64,000 nt of DNA. Source: Owenia fusiformis (taxonomy: Eukaryota; Annelida; Polychaeta; Sabellida; Oweniidae). Under the pieces are notes generated by a model, which had not been told where the DNA came from, made no database searches, and saw nothing but the letters and a program-made list of their open reading frames with translations. The translations under genes were made by a program, and so were the position numbers. Location of the stretch: assembly GCA_903813345.2 (NCBI GenBank), contig CAIIXF020000001.1, forward strand, positions 45,775,885-45,839,884, given 5' to 3'. This document shows, piece after piece, positions 34,823 to 46,207 of the stretch (its first letter is position 1; each line of letters opens with the position of its first letter).

Positions 34823-36299
34823 ATCAATCGTATATTATTCTTGAATAAATTGATAATGATTCAGTCAAGCATATTGAGTGCAGCTATTGACTGCAATATG
34901 GAGGGAAATTTCATCTTTTGATGAGTGGTCGCTAATTACACCCCTGGTGTCATTATTTAGCTTCTAACTCCACAAGAAAACAAAGGTTTTCAATCAAATG
35001 GTGTCATATTGTTAGGAAATGATATATTTTGAAAATGATTGTAATACATAGCATGGTTTAATATTTAAGACTCCATTTGTAAGGCAAACAATTCAATAAG
35101 GTTGTTAACATGCTTATCGTGGCTTTTGGTGATACAAAACTGTTTCGACTTTATGTGATGTCAAGGACAAAACATCAATAATGTACCTTGCCTATTATTC
35201 AATAATCAAACAACAGCAATCCTGTTGAATTAGGTTAAAAATGACACAATTGGTGATTTTTATCATATATTTTTACAAGAATATTTTTTTTATTATGTGA
35301 ACCACTATGCTACATTTTCAGTTATGGCCGCCAATTTTAAGTGAGTGAGATGGGATAACTACAATGGGAACAACTTGAATGTAAAATAATCATACAATGA
35401 GTCAACAATACAAGTTTTACAATGTTTATAAAAATAATACAATAAATATCATATGCAAATTATTTCTAATTAAATCCATGAATATAGAAGAACTATATTC
35501 ATGGATCTCTGTGAATGATTGTTGAATGTTTCATTTCTTAATGGATTTTTATGAATGTTTATTTTTGCTCTTTATCTATTCTTGAACTTTCCTGAATAAC
35601 ATTTCCAGAATTATGATTTCAAAAGCTAGATTCAGTAATGCCTGTGAATATTTGTTGTATGGTTCTGAATGCATCATCAAAAAATGAAACATTCACCACT
35701 TATTATTCATAAGGATTCTTATTTTTTTTATTTATTTTTTTATTCAGTTTTATTCATTAAAATTAAGGATTCTTATCATTAATCATTAATATTTTTCTTT
35801 TAATCACAAAGCTATGAATTTCTCAAGTATCATAATTCATTTCATTTCAAAAGTTCATTCATTAACAATTCACACACATTTAATATATAATCTAGTATAT
35901 ACGTATAATATTTATTTTGACTTATGTATGTACCCATGTATGTATTAATTATTTTGCTAAAAAAACAATCAAATTATGGCATAACGCTTAAAACTTTCAA
36001 CATACATTCCTGAGGATATAGTTAATTTGTATTAGAATTGTTGAAATGATACAACAATCTATTCATATATTTGAAGAAGCAGTTATGACCTGTCGTATGG
36101 TTCCACGGAGCAGTTTTTCATCAGTGTATTTTAACAAAAACATAGAAAATCGCAACAATTTCATTTAACTTTTGACTAAATTGTTATTGAACCAATACCA
36201 ACTCTTTGTTTAATTGTAAGTATCGCGATATCATAGTACTATATAATGTATAAATCAGTTCCATTGTGACTATTATATGACATCATACGTGACATCATA

Positions 36300-36666
36300 T
36301 CATGTCATATTTGGAAACTCCAGAAGGCCATAACGAAGAAGTGCCTGAGTCTTCTTGGTAGGGCAATTCTACACTGGGACAATGCCCCCAACTCATAGAT
36401 CCCTGAAGACCCAAGAGACAATCAAGAAGCTATCGATAGAACCTCTTTATACAGCATCCTACCGTACCAGATGTTGCACTTTCAGATTTCTATCTACATG
36501 AGCTATATGACGATCTAAAACAACACATCAATACTACCAGGTACCATGATAAGGCTCAGTTAAGGAAAGCTTTGCAGTCTTCCTTGGGCGATATGGCCAA
36601 AGATTGAACAACATCTTCCAGTCCTTGGTCGAGAGGCACCGTGCCATTCTAGCTAATAATTGGTGA
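36300..36666 (+). pseudogene. Degraded mariner transposase (C-terminal part)
   Basis: Three frames carry successive pieces of a mariner transposase: ILHWDNAPNS (second catalytic Asp region), then TQETIKKLSIEPLY, then VALSDFYLHELYDDL and QRLNNIFQSLVERHRAIL before a stop. At least two frameshifts and a stop after NS show it is dead. The usual third Asp (PD.AP.D) is kept as ALSD. Confidence 0.7.
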
Positions 36667-36955
36667 TATGACATGAAGTGACTGTCCAATAAATAAGATG
36701 TTTGTGACTTTTCAAGTTGATAGACTAGTATAGGCTACGATTTGACTATTTAATTTGACCGACATTCTGTCATCTAGAGATTGAACAACATCTTCCAGTC
36801 CTTGGTCGAGAGGCACCGTGCCATTCTAGCTAATAATTGGTGATATGACATGAAGTGACTGTCCAATAAATAAGATGTTTGTGACTTTTCAAGTTGATAG
36901 ACTAGTATAGGCTACGATTTGACTATTTAATTTGACCGACATTCTGTCATCTCGA
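36601..36955 (+). repeat. 177-bp tandem duplication at the mariner 3' end
   Basis: Two nearly identical copies (36601-36777 and 36778-36955) start agattgaacaacatcttcc and end gaccgacattctgtcatct. The copy begins inside the transposase remnant. Confidence 0.9.
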
Positions 36956-37449
36956 GAGAATAAAAAGTCACAATTAAAAGCTTTTTAAAACAAAATTTTA
37001 CAAAAACCCTGCAGACCCTCGCTGGGGGTTACCATGGCAAGAGCAGCAGAGACAATATTTATTTTTATACAAAATATATAGCAAATAAAAGCTGTATATA
37101 TTAATACCATACTTTTTACTTTAGAAACTTTAATTTTTCGAGCAAAATTATTAAAACATATGGGACACCTTGTACACTTTTATAACAGTGGCATTTTTTG
37201 CATGCAAATATGCGTAGGGATATACATGTAGATACAATTTATATTCAATGAATTACACAAAAACCATTCATTTAAAATATTTAATATACACCGTTTTAAC
37301 TGACACACTGACATTATATATATTTTTTTTTTATTATTTTTTTTATTTCAAAGAATAAGCATGTTAAAGCAATTGCAAAAAACAATTACAGTACAGTTAC
37401 ATGGTAAACCTACATTTAACAATTTTACAATACAGTATTGGTTAAATAT

Positions 37450-37779
37450 TTAGTCTTCAGGAGACATTATACAATTGGCTTTTTTATTAGTTTCAATTCG
37501 GGAAAAAGAGATGCACTCAACTACTGAAAGAGCGTCACATTTAGAAGATACATCTCTAAACTCTAAAACTAACCTTTCCTTTTTAAAGTTGGGGCATAAG
37601 TCTGTGTCATTACTGTTGTCGTGAGAACAAATACCATTACTTTTCTTCAAACGTTTATTATCCTCTACTGTAGGGCCAAGAGGATGTCTTATTTTCTCAA
37701 AACGCTTAAACATTTCGATGTATAAGTTTCTAAAAATCATACTTTTTTCCATAGAAATGACACTGAAGATACAGTACAC
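37450..37779 (-). CDS. Unrecognised open frame, 109 codons
   Basis: Minus-strand frame with no stop for 109 codons and a mixed, protein-like composition (Lys/Glu/Asp rich, six Cys, e.g. RFEKIRHPLGPTVED and EFRDVSSKCDALSVVECI). About 90 nt past the stop the minus strand turns A-rich (37355-37316), which could be a retroposed tail. No family is recognised; chance is possible. Confidence 0.2.
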   Translation of the reverse strand: MYCIFSVISMEKSMIFRNLYIEMFKRFEKIRHPLGPTVEDNKRLKKSNGICSHDNSNDTDLCPNFKKERLVLEFRDVSSKCDALSVVECISFSRIETNKKANCIMSPED

Positions 37780-37837
37780 CGTCTCCTTATGCCCTAACTT
37801 TAAAGAGGTTCATGGGGAGGCTGATTGCTGAACCCCT

Positions 37838-39062
37838 CTGCCCATATATCTGTACGGACGATAACTCATATGCCTTTTCCACGCTAGGCCTATATAACTT
37901 TCACATTTGATAAACATTTGCCCAATGGAGTGTATGTTCAGTTGAAAACTGATTTTAAAATATTTAGTGACGATTTAACAATTTTTTGATAGCACAAACA
38001 AATGTGATGTTGTTGTGGGTTTACTGCAAAATTATATTATTTTGATTCCAGCACCTATAATGCTATAGCAGCCATCTTGAAAAATGCTGGACACTAATAT
38101 TCACTAGCAATCTACCTGTTCAAGTGGGTCACCAAGGGTCACAGAAGCCCCCAAAGCACCCCCTTGAAATGCTACCTGAATATTGATCGTTTGACCTTGA
38201 CTATTTCTTGAATTGAGGAGAACTTGTTGAAACGCTAATTACTTGGATATTCACCTATGACCTTGAGATGATCTTGGCCCATAAACATTGCCAACAAAGG
38301 TCACAGTATCCTTCAAGTGCCTTAAAACGCCAAATACTTCGATATTGACCTTTGGCCTTGAGATGACCTTGACCAGTATAACGTTGGCCTTGACCTCAGG
38401 TCAACTCATCATGGGTAGCCAAGGGTCATAGCAGCCCCCGGGATCTTAAATCGCCAAATACCTAGTTATTGCCCCTTGAATTGCCCCTTGGCCTCAGGTC
38501 AGCCAATCATGGGTCTCCAAGGGTCACAGCAGCCATCGATGTCCTCGAAATACCAAATACTTAGATGTTGACCTTTGACCTTGAGATGGCCTTGACCCAT
38601 AAACATTGACCTTGACTTCAGGTCACCTTATCATTGGATGTCAAGGGTCTCTGTAGCCCCAAAGACCTTAAATCACCAAATGCCGAGATATTGACCTTTG
38701 ACCTAGGAATAACCTTGACCTCAGGCTATCTAATCATGGGTCGCCAAGGATCACAACAGCCCAAAGATGCATTAAAACGCCAAATACCAAGATATTGACC
38801 TTGGAAAGACCTTGACCCATAAAGATGAGCTTGACCTCAGGTCACCAAATCATGGGTCGTCAATTAGCACAGACCATCGGTCTTAAAAGCCAAATACCTA
38901 AATATTGACCTTTTACCTTGGAATGACCTCTGGCCTTCGTAGAATACCCACCGACCCACTAAGTATGTTGACAAAGTATGAGGGCCCAAGGCCAAACTGT
39001 CGCGGAGATGTCCGGACAGACAGATGTACAGACAGACCACCGTGCTTTATAGTAAGGAAATG
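37838..39062. repeat. Satellite of ~110-120 bp with nuclear-receptor-type half-sites
   Basis: About seven diverged monomers share gccaaatacctagatattg, acctttgaccttgagatga, ccttgacctcaggtca and gggtc.ccaagggtcacag. It is flanked by ctgtacggacgataactc on the left and gacagacagatgtacagac on the right, like the pearl-like elements. TGACCTTTGACCT occurs exactly at 38569 and 38692. Confidence 0.75.
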
Positions 39063-40237
39063 TTATTTTGGATTTATTTATCCCGCTAAGAACCGTTTAC
39101 GCAATAAATGTAACTACCCCAACGGAATAGTAAATGAAGAATAGAACTGATTAACTTCTATTGTTTGAATGGTCAAAAAAGTGAATGGAAAGGGATAAAA
39201 GTTATCGCCCGGTATTGAATTAGTTCAGTGCAATTTTAATTTCATTGATATAATTTTATACATATTTTAATCTAGATATAAATTTATTTCAATTTTAAGC
39301 TTGACAATGATGTTATAAAACAAACAATTCTTGAGATGAAAACAAGTAACATTCCACGAAGCCCGATTCACCTCAATAGAATTAAATATGTGTATGCAAA
39401 TAAGTTCAAATGAATATTTGTATACAAATATTAATATTGGAGATAATAATACTATATTATCCTACACTTAGTGTATTAAATGACTGTACAATGCCATTAA
39501 TAAATAAATTTGATTCTATAAGCAAAATGAATAGCCGGAGGATATCGCCACGATATACTCTGGAAAACCAATATGAGGAGGGTCACGACATACTTCGCTC
39601 TCGCATGCAGATATCAATATCACCTCGGAGATAAAAATGATATTCCTCAATGTTATTCTACAAATGTATATCACACTTACCACAAAAATATATATTCCAC
39701 ATGCTCTCGCAATTGATACAATGATCAATGCAATATTCTCAATTTAAAGTTCATTATATTACAACAATTTGTCAGATATTCGTTTTCTAGATTCTTCATG
39801 TGTTTATGGAATATGTAAAATTAGCTCTAATGGATTAAACCCACGAACAATTCTTTTTTAACAAATTGGTCACATAGTAAGTGAATATTATAATTGTCTT
39901 CCCAAATCTGGAAAAATGTGCATACCGCTTTTCAATCAAGTAATTTTTTCAAAAAATTAATACCGAAAGAAGTGACAGTTTGTAGCAAAGTCTAATGATG
40001 TTTCAAGGTACAGGTTATTCCGAATTATTTTAATTTTTGTGTATTTTAGGATCAAACAATTAAATTATAGAGGTTCTAAGTCTAACGGTAAAAGCGATCA
40101 TGAAATTGAAGCCGAAGAAACAAACAGAGGAACCATATTTAAAATACTTAACATTTTTGTGACCTTTTTATATTGTTTATCCATTTCAAGTTATATTAAT
40201 TACTTAACTAATGGAATTAGAAATAAGCGTACATTTA

Positions 40238-40597
40238 AGGATGTTCCCTGGACGAAGTTGAAAACGATGAACACCAACCCCTAATTTTTCTTTTCAAAAT
40301 GTGAAGTACATAGCATAACTAAGTGTTTCTGTGAGTTTAAGAAAAAGTTAAATATTCAAAAGTGTGTTTTGGGGTGAAAACCTGATTTTTAACATGGGTT
40401 TCAATGAGAAAGTGCCACGCCCACTTTTGTCAAATATTGACACTTTAGAGGCCTCTTGCTCAGAAAAAAGCACACTAACATATGGTTTTTAAAGTTTTAA
40501 TATTCTTTGTTGCCCGTGAGAATCCCAGAAAACCATTTTTGAGAAAAAGTTAAATACTATTGAATATTTTCCTATCTGACCAGGGAACATCCTTAAT
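40238..40597. mobile_element. 360-bp MITE
   Basis: taaggatgttccctgg (40238) and ccagggaacatcctta (40581) are exact inverses. The interior has repeated gagaaaaagttaaata. It supplies the C-terminal end of an apparent ORF starting at 40039, which argues against that ORF being a gene. Confidence 0.65.
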
Positions 40598-40637
40598 TGA
40601 CCTTAGTCAATAGTTTTGGAGATACTAACATAATTGT

Positions 40638-40962
40638 CTACAGATCTGAGAAACATTTTTGAACACAAGATGGGACACAAAGTTTCAGACATCTTTTCAT
40701 GGCCTTTAACAATCTTTTTTGTTTTGAGGCAAACAGTATGGGATACAGTACAAACAGAATAAGCGGTAGATTAGAAATTGAGTCATGCCATATTTTCAAA
40801 CTTAGAGCATTGGCCCCAAAGAGAACAGTACTCAACGCACGTAAACCCCTATAAGACCAAAACATGACAACGAAAATAACAAATAGCATTATCGCTGACC
40901 TCAAGATCTTGAATTCTTTTTTGTAAGCCACCGCCATGCTGTGGTCAACAACTTCTATTTGA
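40638..40962 (-). CDS. Rhodopsin-like GPCR, C-terminal part, cut by assembly gap
   Basis: The minus-strand frame runs open from the gap edge (QIEVVDHS before the first Met at 40937) to a stop at 40638. It reads as the end of intracellular loop 3 (KKEFKILR), TM6 (AIMLFVIFVVMFW), a short extracellular loop, TM7 (SNLPLILFVLYPILFA) and helix 8 (SKQKRLLKAMKRCL), then a Cys-containing tail. The TM7 NPxxY site is altered to YPILF. TM1-5 must lie in or beyond the gap; sequence right of 41462 shows no matching helices. The ligand and subfamily cannot be told. It could be a pseudogene. Confidence 0.55.
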
Positions 40963-41462
40963 NNNNNNNNNNNNNNNNNNNNNNNNNNNNNNNNNNNNNN
41001 NNNNNNNNNNNNNNNNNNNNNNNNNNNNNNNNNNNNNNNNNNNNNNNNNNNNNNNNNNNNNNNNNNNNNNNNNNNNNNNNNNNNNNNNNNNNNNNNNNNN
41101 NNNNNNNNNNNNNNNNNNNNNNNNNNNNNNNNNNNNNNNNNNNNNNNNNNNNNNNNNNNNNNNNNNNNNNNNNNNNNNNNNNNNNNNNNNNNNNNNNNNN
41201 NNNNNNNNNNNNNNNNNNNNNNNNNNNNNNNNNNNNNNNNNNNNNNNNNNNNNNNNNNNNNNNNNNNNNNNNNNNNNNNNNNNNNNNNNNNNNNNNNNNN
41301 NNNNNNNNNNNNNNNNNNNNNNNNNNNNNNNNNNNNNNNNNNNNNNNNNNNNNNNNNNNNNNNNNNNNNNNNNNNNNNNNNNNNNNNNNNNNNNNNNNNN
41401 NNNNNNNNNNNNNNNNNNNNNNNNNNNNNNNNNNNNNNNNNNNNNNNNNNNNNNNNNNNNNN
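40963..41462. other. Assembly gap, exactly 500 N
   Basis: A round 500-base run of N marks a scaffold join of unknown true length. Open frames spanning it are artefacts. Confidence 0.99.
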
Positions 41463-44400
41463 GTCCTGATTTGACCATTTTCACACTTTTTTCCCCATAC
41501 AGTGTATAGTATGTACATGTATGTTTTAGGATTTAAATATTCCTTGTAGTGTCTGAAAAAGCAAAGCATTTGTGTACTGAATTTATCAGTACTGCAGTTA
41601 GCAGTCCAGGAACATTGGAAAGGGCGTATGAGAAGCATGAAAACTATAGTAGGGTTAATCATGGTCCAATCAGTTTTTCGTAATAAGTTTTTAGTTCTCA
41701 TCTTTCAGAGTGATCACTGTCACGCTTCATATACTTCAGAATACTGATGTGATGGATGTGTCTGATGTGCCAGTTTTGGAGTAGGGATATTTGCGAGTGA
41801 AGATCAATCTTTGGTATAATGGATTTCAGTTAACCAAACTGTGTTTGAATCCTCGTCAACTGGTTGAAAGACAATGCGATAATAATAATCTATGGTGCAT
41901 ACTGAACTGTGGCATCACATGACCTCATCAAAACCAATCAACAGTCAGTTATATAAAAATGATTCAGATAGTCTGTGGGACTATTAGATTATATGTTTTA
42001 TTGTATTAGAAGTGTGAATTTCACTGCAGATAATATCATCACTTATATTGGGAATCAATTCCACTTTGCATTGATCTTCATCCTTTGTGATATCAGAAAG
42101 AGCACAAAGCCCCTGTCTTCAGAAATGGCAAATTTTCTTTAATATTTTGCCACTACAATCAGCTTAGTAAATATTAGAGATAATCTTGATATTGTAAGCG
42201 CTAAGCATATGAGAAATTTTTATGATATGGGAAAGTGTTTACCCGGATTTCATCATCTCGATTTTGACTGATTGAGAAATGGATAACTGTAATATCAGGG
42301 ACTCTTGGTATAATATTGACTCATCTTCCCACTAGTCAAGCAATCCATTATCTCTATGCTTCGATTCATTTGATAAATATGATAACCCCTGAGCTTAGCC
42401 CTAAAATCTGCACTAAATTTGATACCCTGATTCCCATCAGTTCCCATCACTATACTCTGACTATTACAGGTGATTTAACAATTTTGATAATGAGAAGATC
42501 TTCATGAGCTCAAATGCAGATTTTGTAGACTTTTATTGGAGTTTGAATGTGAAATTATTGAATACAATTGAAATGAAAATATTTTAACATCATGCTTGCC
42601 TGACTTAATATTGTTATTAGATCGACTGCATCAGAGAATCATCATTAATTTAAAGAGTGAAGACAAATCAAAACTCTTTCTATAGGGTACTCTTCTGAAA
42701 GTATATCCCATTGATTGATTCTTGACTTTTGGGTTTTTGCTGGATTACGACTATCACATTGATTGCCTCTCAGTGAATATGTATTAAAAGAAAAGACTCT
42801 GAAGAGATCAACTATGGTCTCATTTCTGGGGTAATTCTAGGTACTTAAATGCAGTTAAAATAGTTAATAGCCCTGTATTGTACTATACTTGTTATGAGAT
42901 TGGTTCTTTTCTTTTAAATTGATAATTTATTGGTATTATGTAAAAAATGGTTACATTTTTATATTATTTATTAAGAACATCACAGAAAGTCCTGAAAAAT
43001 AATATGTGGCAAAATGAATCTAATTTATAGATTGAAAAGAATTGCCCATGTATGCTTTAATTTAGAAATGGAATCATTGTTAAATATGCTTATCTCACAC
43101 TTTTTATATTAGCCCCACCTCAAGTTATTATATAATATATAGACATGACCCCTAACATCGTTTGAACTTCTTTGTCTTTTGAGATGTTCCATTTCCCAAA
43201 CTATTCCTTTTATTTGGATCGAATAAATCGTGTTTTTATGACTTGATATCCAAGAGAGAGAGAGAGTCTGAAGTAAAGATTGGCTAATAATTCAATTCCC
43301 TGAAGATCCTTATTGCATTTCCGATGCCAATCATTTACACTACACGGACTGTGGTTCATCAAATTACACAATCTGGGGCTCTGATTTGAAACTCATTTAA
43401 AGTGTATGCTGAGATATATCTTCAATGGACTGGAAGGAGAATGTGAAGGGGTCAGTGTCCCCCTTAGATATATGTAAATATTAAATAAAAATAATTGAAA
43501 TTGAATACTATATTATTAATATGACAATAGTATGGAAGTGTCCCATCACTATACCATCCTCTGATTAAGAGCGATCATTTTACAGTTTGGCATTAACCAA
43601 TCAGATAACATCATGATGCTGATATGTTTACTTATTTGAATAATTTGTGGCTGAACAACGGCATTCTCTGATTGGCTCAGTGGTCGATTAATTAATTTTG
43701 TCTGTATTCAGCCACGTCCTATTTTTTATATTAGGTATGTCCAACATATCAACTTACCTCTCGTCTATTGATATTGGAAACTAAAATATATCAGGAAATT
43801 AATGTACAATTAAGCTTTCAGGGTTAGGCTCTCCACTATTAATGTATAATACTGATATGAAGTAATCATGCAATACGAACCAAAAACTATAAAAACATCT
43901 ATATTCAAGTAATTATCAGATGGGTAACAAAAAACCATTCAGTTCATAAAAAGCCTCATGTGCCATAAAAACAAGCACTATATGGATTCTATTATTTGAT
44001 GACACGGTGTATTTTTCCTATTTTTTATCATCAGGCGATCTATTAAATGAATATTTTTCAATAATAGTAATATGCAGAGTCACTTTTCCTTGTATTCAAC
44101 ATCACTTTCCTTGCATTCATTATGTCCCTCTCCTTGCATTCAGCATCACATTTCCTTGCACTCAACTTCAAATGAAATCTACTGTATATTATACTCAAGA
44201 ATCCTCCCATCATTGCATCGCATTCACAGATGATATCTATAGTTTACTATCATTATACTAAGACTTCTGTCATCTAATGGGTTTGTTTGATTTATATAAA
44301 ACACAAGAAGATATAATTTCCTGGAGCATAAATAATATGAATCATAATTGTACATGATTCTAGATCTGATATCAATGGATATTGAATGGATAAATCCTCT

Positions 44401-45990
44401 AATATCATATAAATCATAATCAGAGAGGACTCAGCATCTATGATTTCAACTATGCTTGAAAAGCTGTACCCTTCACAAGAGGATGATTTCATTTATATAC
44501 TCTTAGAATAAGTAATGATTCTTTGATCATACTGAAACGGCCTCCGTCCCGTATAGATGATGTAACTATAATTGAATGGTAGCGTAACTAGGACCGGGTG
44601 TCGTTTTTATATAAATCTCACTGTAAATTTAGATATTTGTGTTGTGATACCTTCTGAGCCACTAACTGAAGTATTGTATGGTCTGACTTGTGCTGCCCCC
44701 TTTTAAAGGTGACTGAATTAAATGTACATAAAAACACTAGTATGCAAAAATGTGACTGGCTATTGATGTTAAGACTAAAACAGCTGGTGTTGTAACTTTA
44801 ATGTGGAATCATTGTTGATTATAAGATGAATTATCTGAATGTATTTATGAAGTTGAAACAATGTACTGTACTGGAAGGTCAAAGCAACCTGTCCTGAACT
44901 TGTCCTAAATGTAAACAACAACAGCAGATAGAACATGACCTGCTATGGAGGGATCAAATGGCCATTAAAATTAATTAACTTGTACTTAGCTGGGTAAGAT
45001 GAAACCAAAGTTCATACACATGCCATAGAATTGGTCTCAAAAAGTATGTTACTCTGACAAATAGAATATGTGGGCTTTTATGCTTTATATGGTTTGCATT
45101 TTTATAACTCAAAATTCATAATTGCTTTAGAACATTGCCTATTGGAATAATATAATTGGCACAAGTTGTTGTATAACTTTAAGTGAGAAATAGGCATGAA
45201 ATTTAGGGAATCTTGTAAAGTTGGTGAATTTGTATATTATGAAAGGGTAATTTGGAAGAAATGGCTTTTGTTTTAACTGACAAATTTATTGTAAGCAAAG
45301 TGCCTGGAAATGTGAACAAAGGGTCAATACTGGAGATTGGAGAATGAATTAACTAGGTCACCTTAGGATATGTACCTAACTCCTCTTGGTTATCACTCTA
45401 TAGGTGGTTATAACATTGAACATTGAATTTACATCCCATTTTGGGCTTTTAGGTAAAATGCATACACTATTTCACAAGTGTAAGTTTAAATAGTAACCAC
45501 TGGCTTATAGAATGACCACCTCGAATTAGCAACACATATCCCTGTAGATTTAACAGGATACCAGAATTAAATTTCTAATGTTTAATTATATCGAAATATT
45601 CCTACTTACAAAAGTGCTAACTGTCGCTGTATATAAAGCGACAAAAGTTCAACTAGTGAGATACACAAAAATATTTGAGTTAAATACTAATCCAAACTTT
45701 CTCTCAATCAATGGTTAACATAAGTATCAACTAAGGTATCTCTTGATGTAATATAACTAAAATATAACGGTTCTAACCTAATTGAATAATACGTATATAG
45801 ATATATGGTTTCACACTTGCCATAGATCTACCTTAACAGTTTGTTATAAATTCCTCTATCATATTCTTGTTGAACTATATTGCACCAGGCCAAAACCAAA
45901 CCACAACCATACAAATCAAAATAAATCAAGGCACCAAAACCAGCTTCAAAAATACCAAGTGAGCAAAATATGTAACTTGTAATATGTAAC

Positions 45991-46207
45991 TCAGTCGAAG
46001 AATAATGGCTCCCACTTAAGTTACACGAACTATAGAATTATCAAATATAGCATTAATTCATGAACAAACTCAGTCGGAGAGTAATGGCTCCCACTTAAGT
46101 TACACAAACTATAGAATTATCAAATATAGCATTAATTCATGAACAAACTCAGTCGGAGAATAATGGCTCCCACTTAAGTTACACGAACTATAGAATTATC
46201 AAAGATT
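45991..46207 (+). repeat. 79-bp tandem repeat, 2.7 copies
   Basis: tcagtcgaagaataatggct begins copies at 45991, 46070 and 46149 that are nearly identical through aactatagaattatcaaa. Diverged tcgaagga.tatggcttcgac pieces continue to about 46300. Confidence 0.9.

Larger units (their letters stand above)
33819..40637. other. 6.8-kb region: repeats and transposon remnants, no clear gene
   Basis: Holds the elements listed separately. 33958 begins acagggtgggcaaaaaacaa, a mariner-type end without an obvious partner. Around 35450-35900 the DNA is AT-rich with gaatgattgttgaatg and ttcattcattaa words. 39410-39634 has an open frame ending MQISISPRR whose status is unclear. No convincing exons of PATJ or another known gene were seen. 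Confidence 0.55.

Noticed and set aside
39410-39634. 74-codon frame preceded by a possible acceptor
   Set aside because: No donor or upstream exon fits and no family resemblance; left as unclear.
40039-40284. 81-codon plus-strand frame
   Set aside because: Its end runs into the TIR of the MITE at 40238-40597 and no partner exons were found.
40941-41701. Long open frames across 40963-41462
   Set aside because: They consist of unknown bases in an assembly gap.
45404-45452. Possible 49-bp exon between ctatag and gtaaaa
   Set aside because: Short, no similarity to PDZ scaffolds and no continuing exon in phase.
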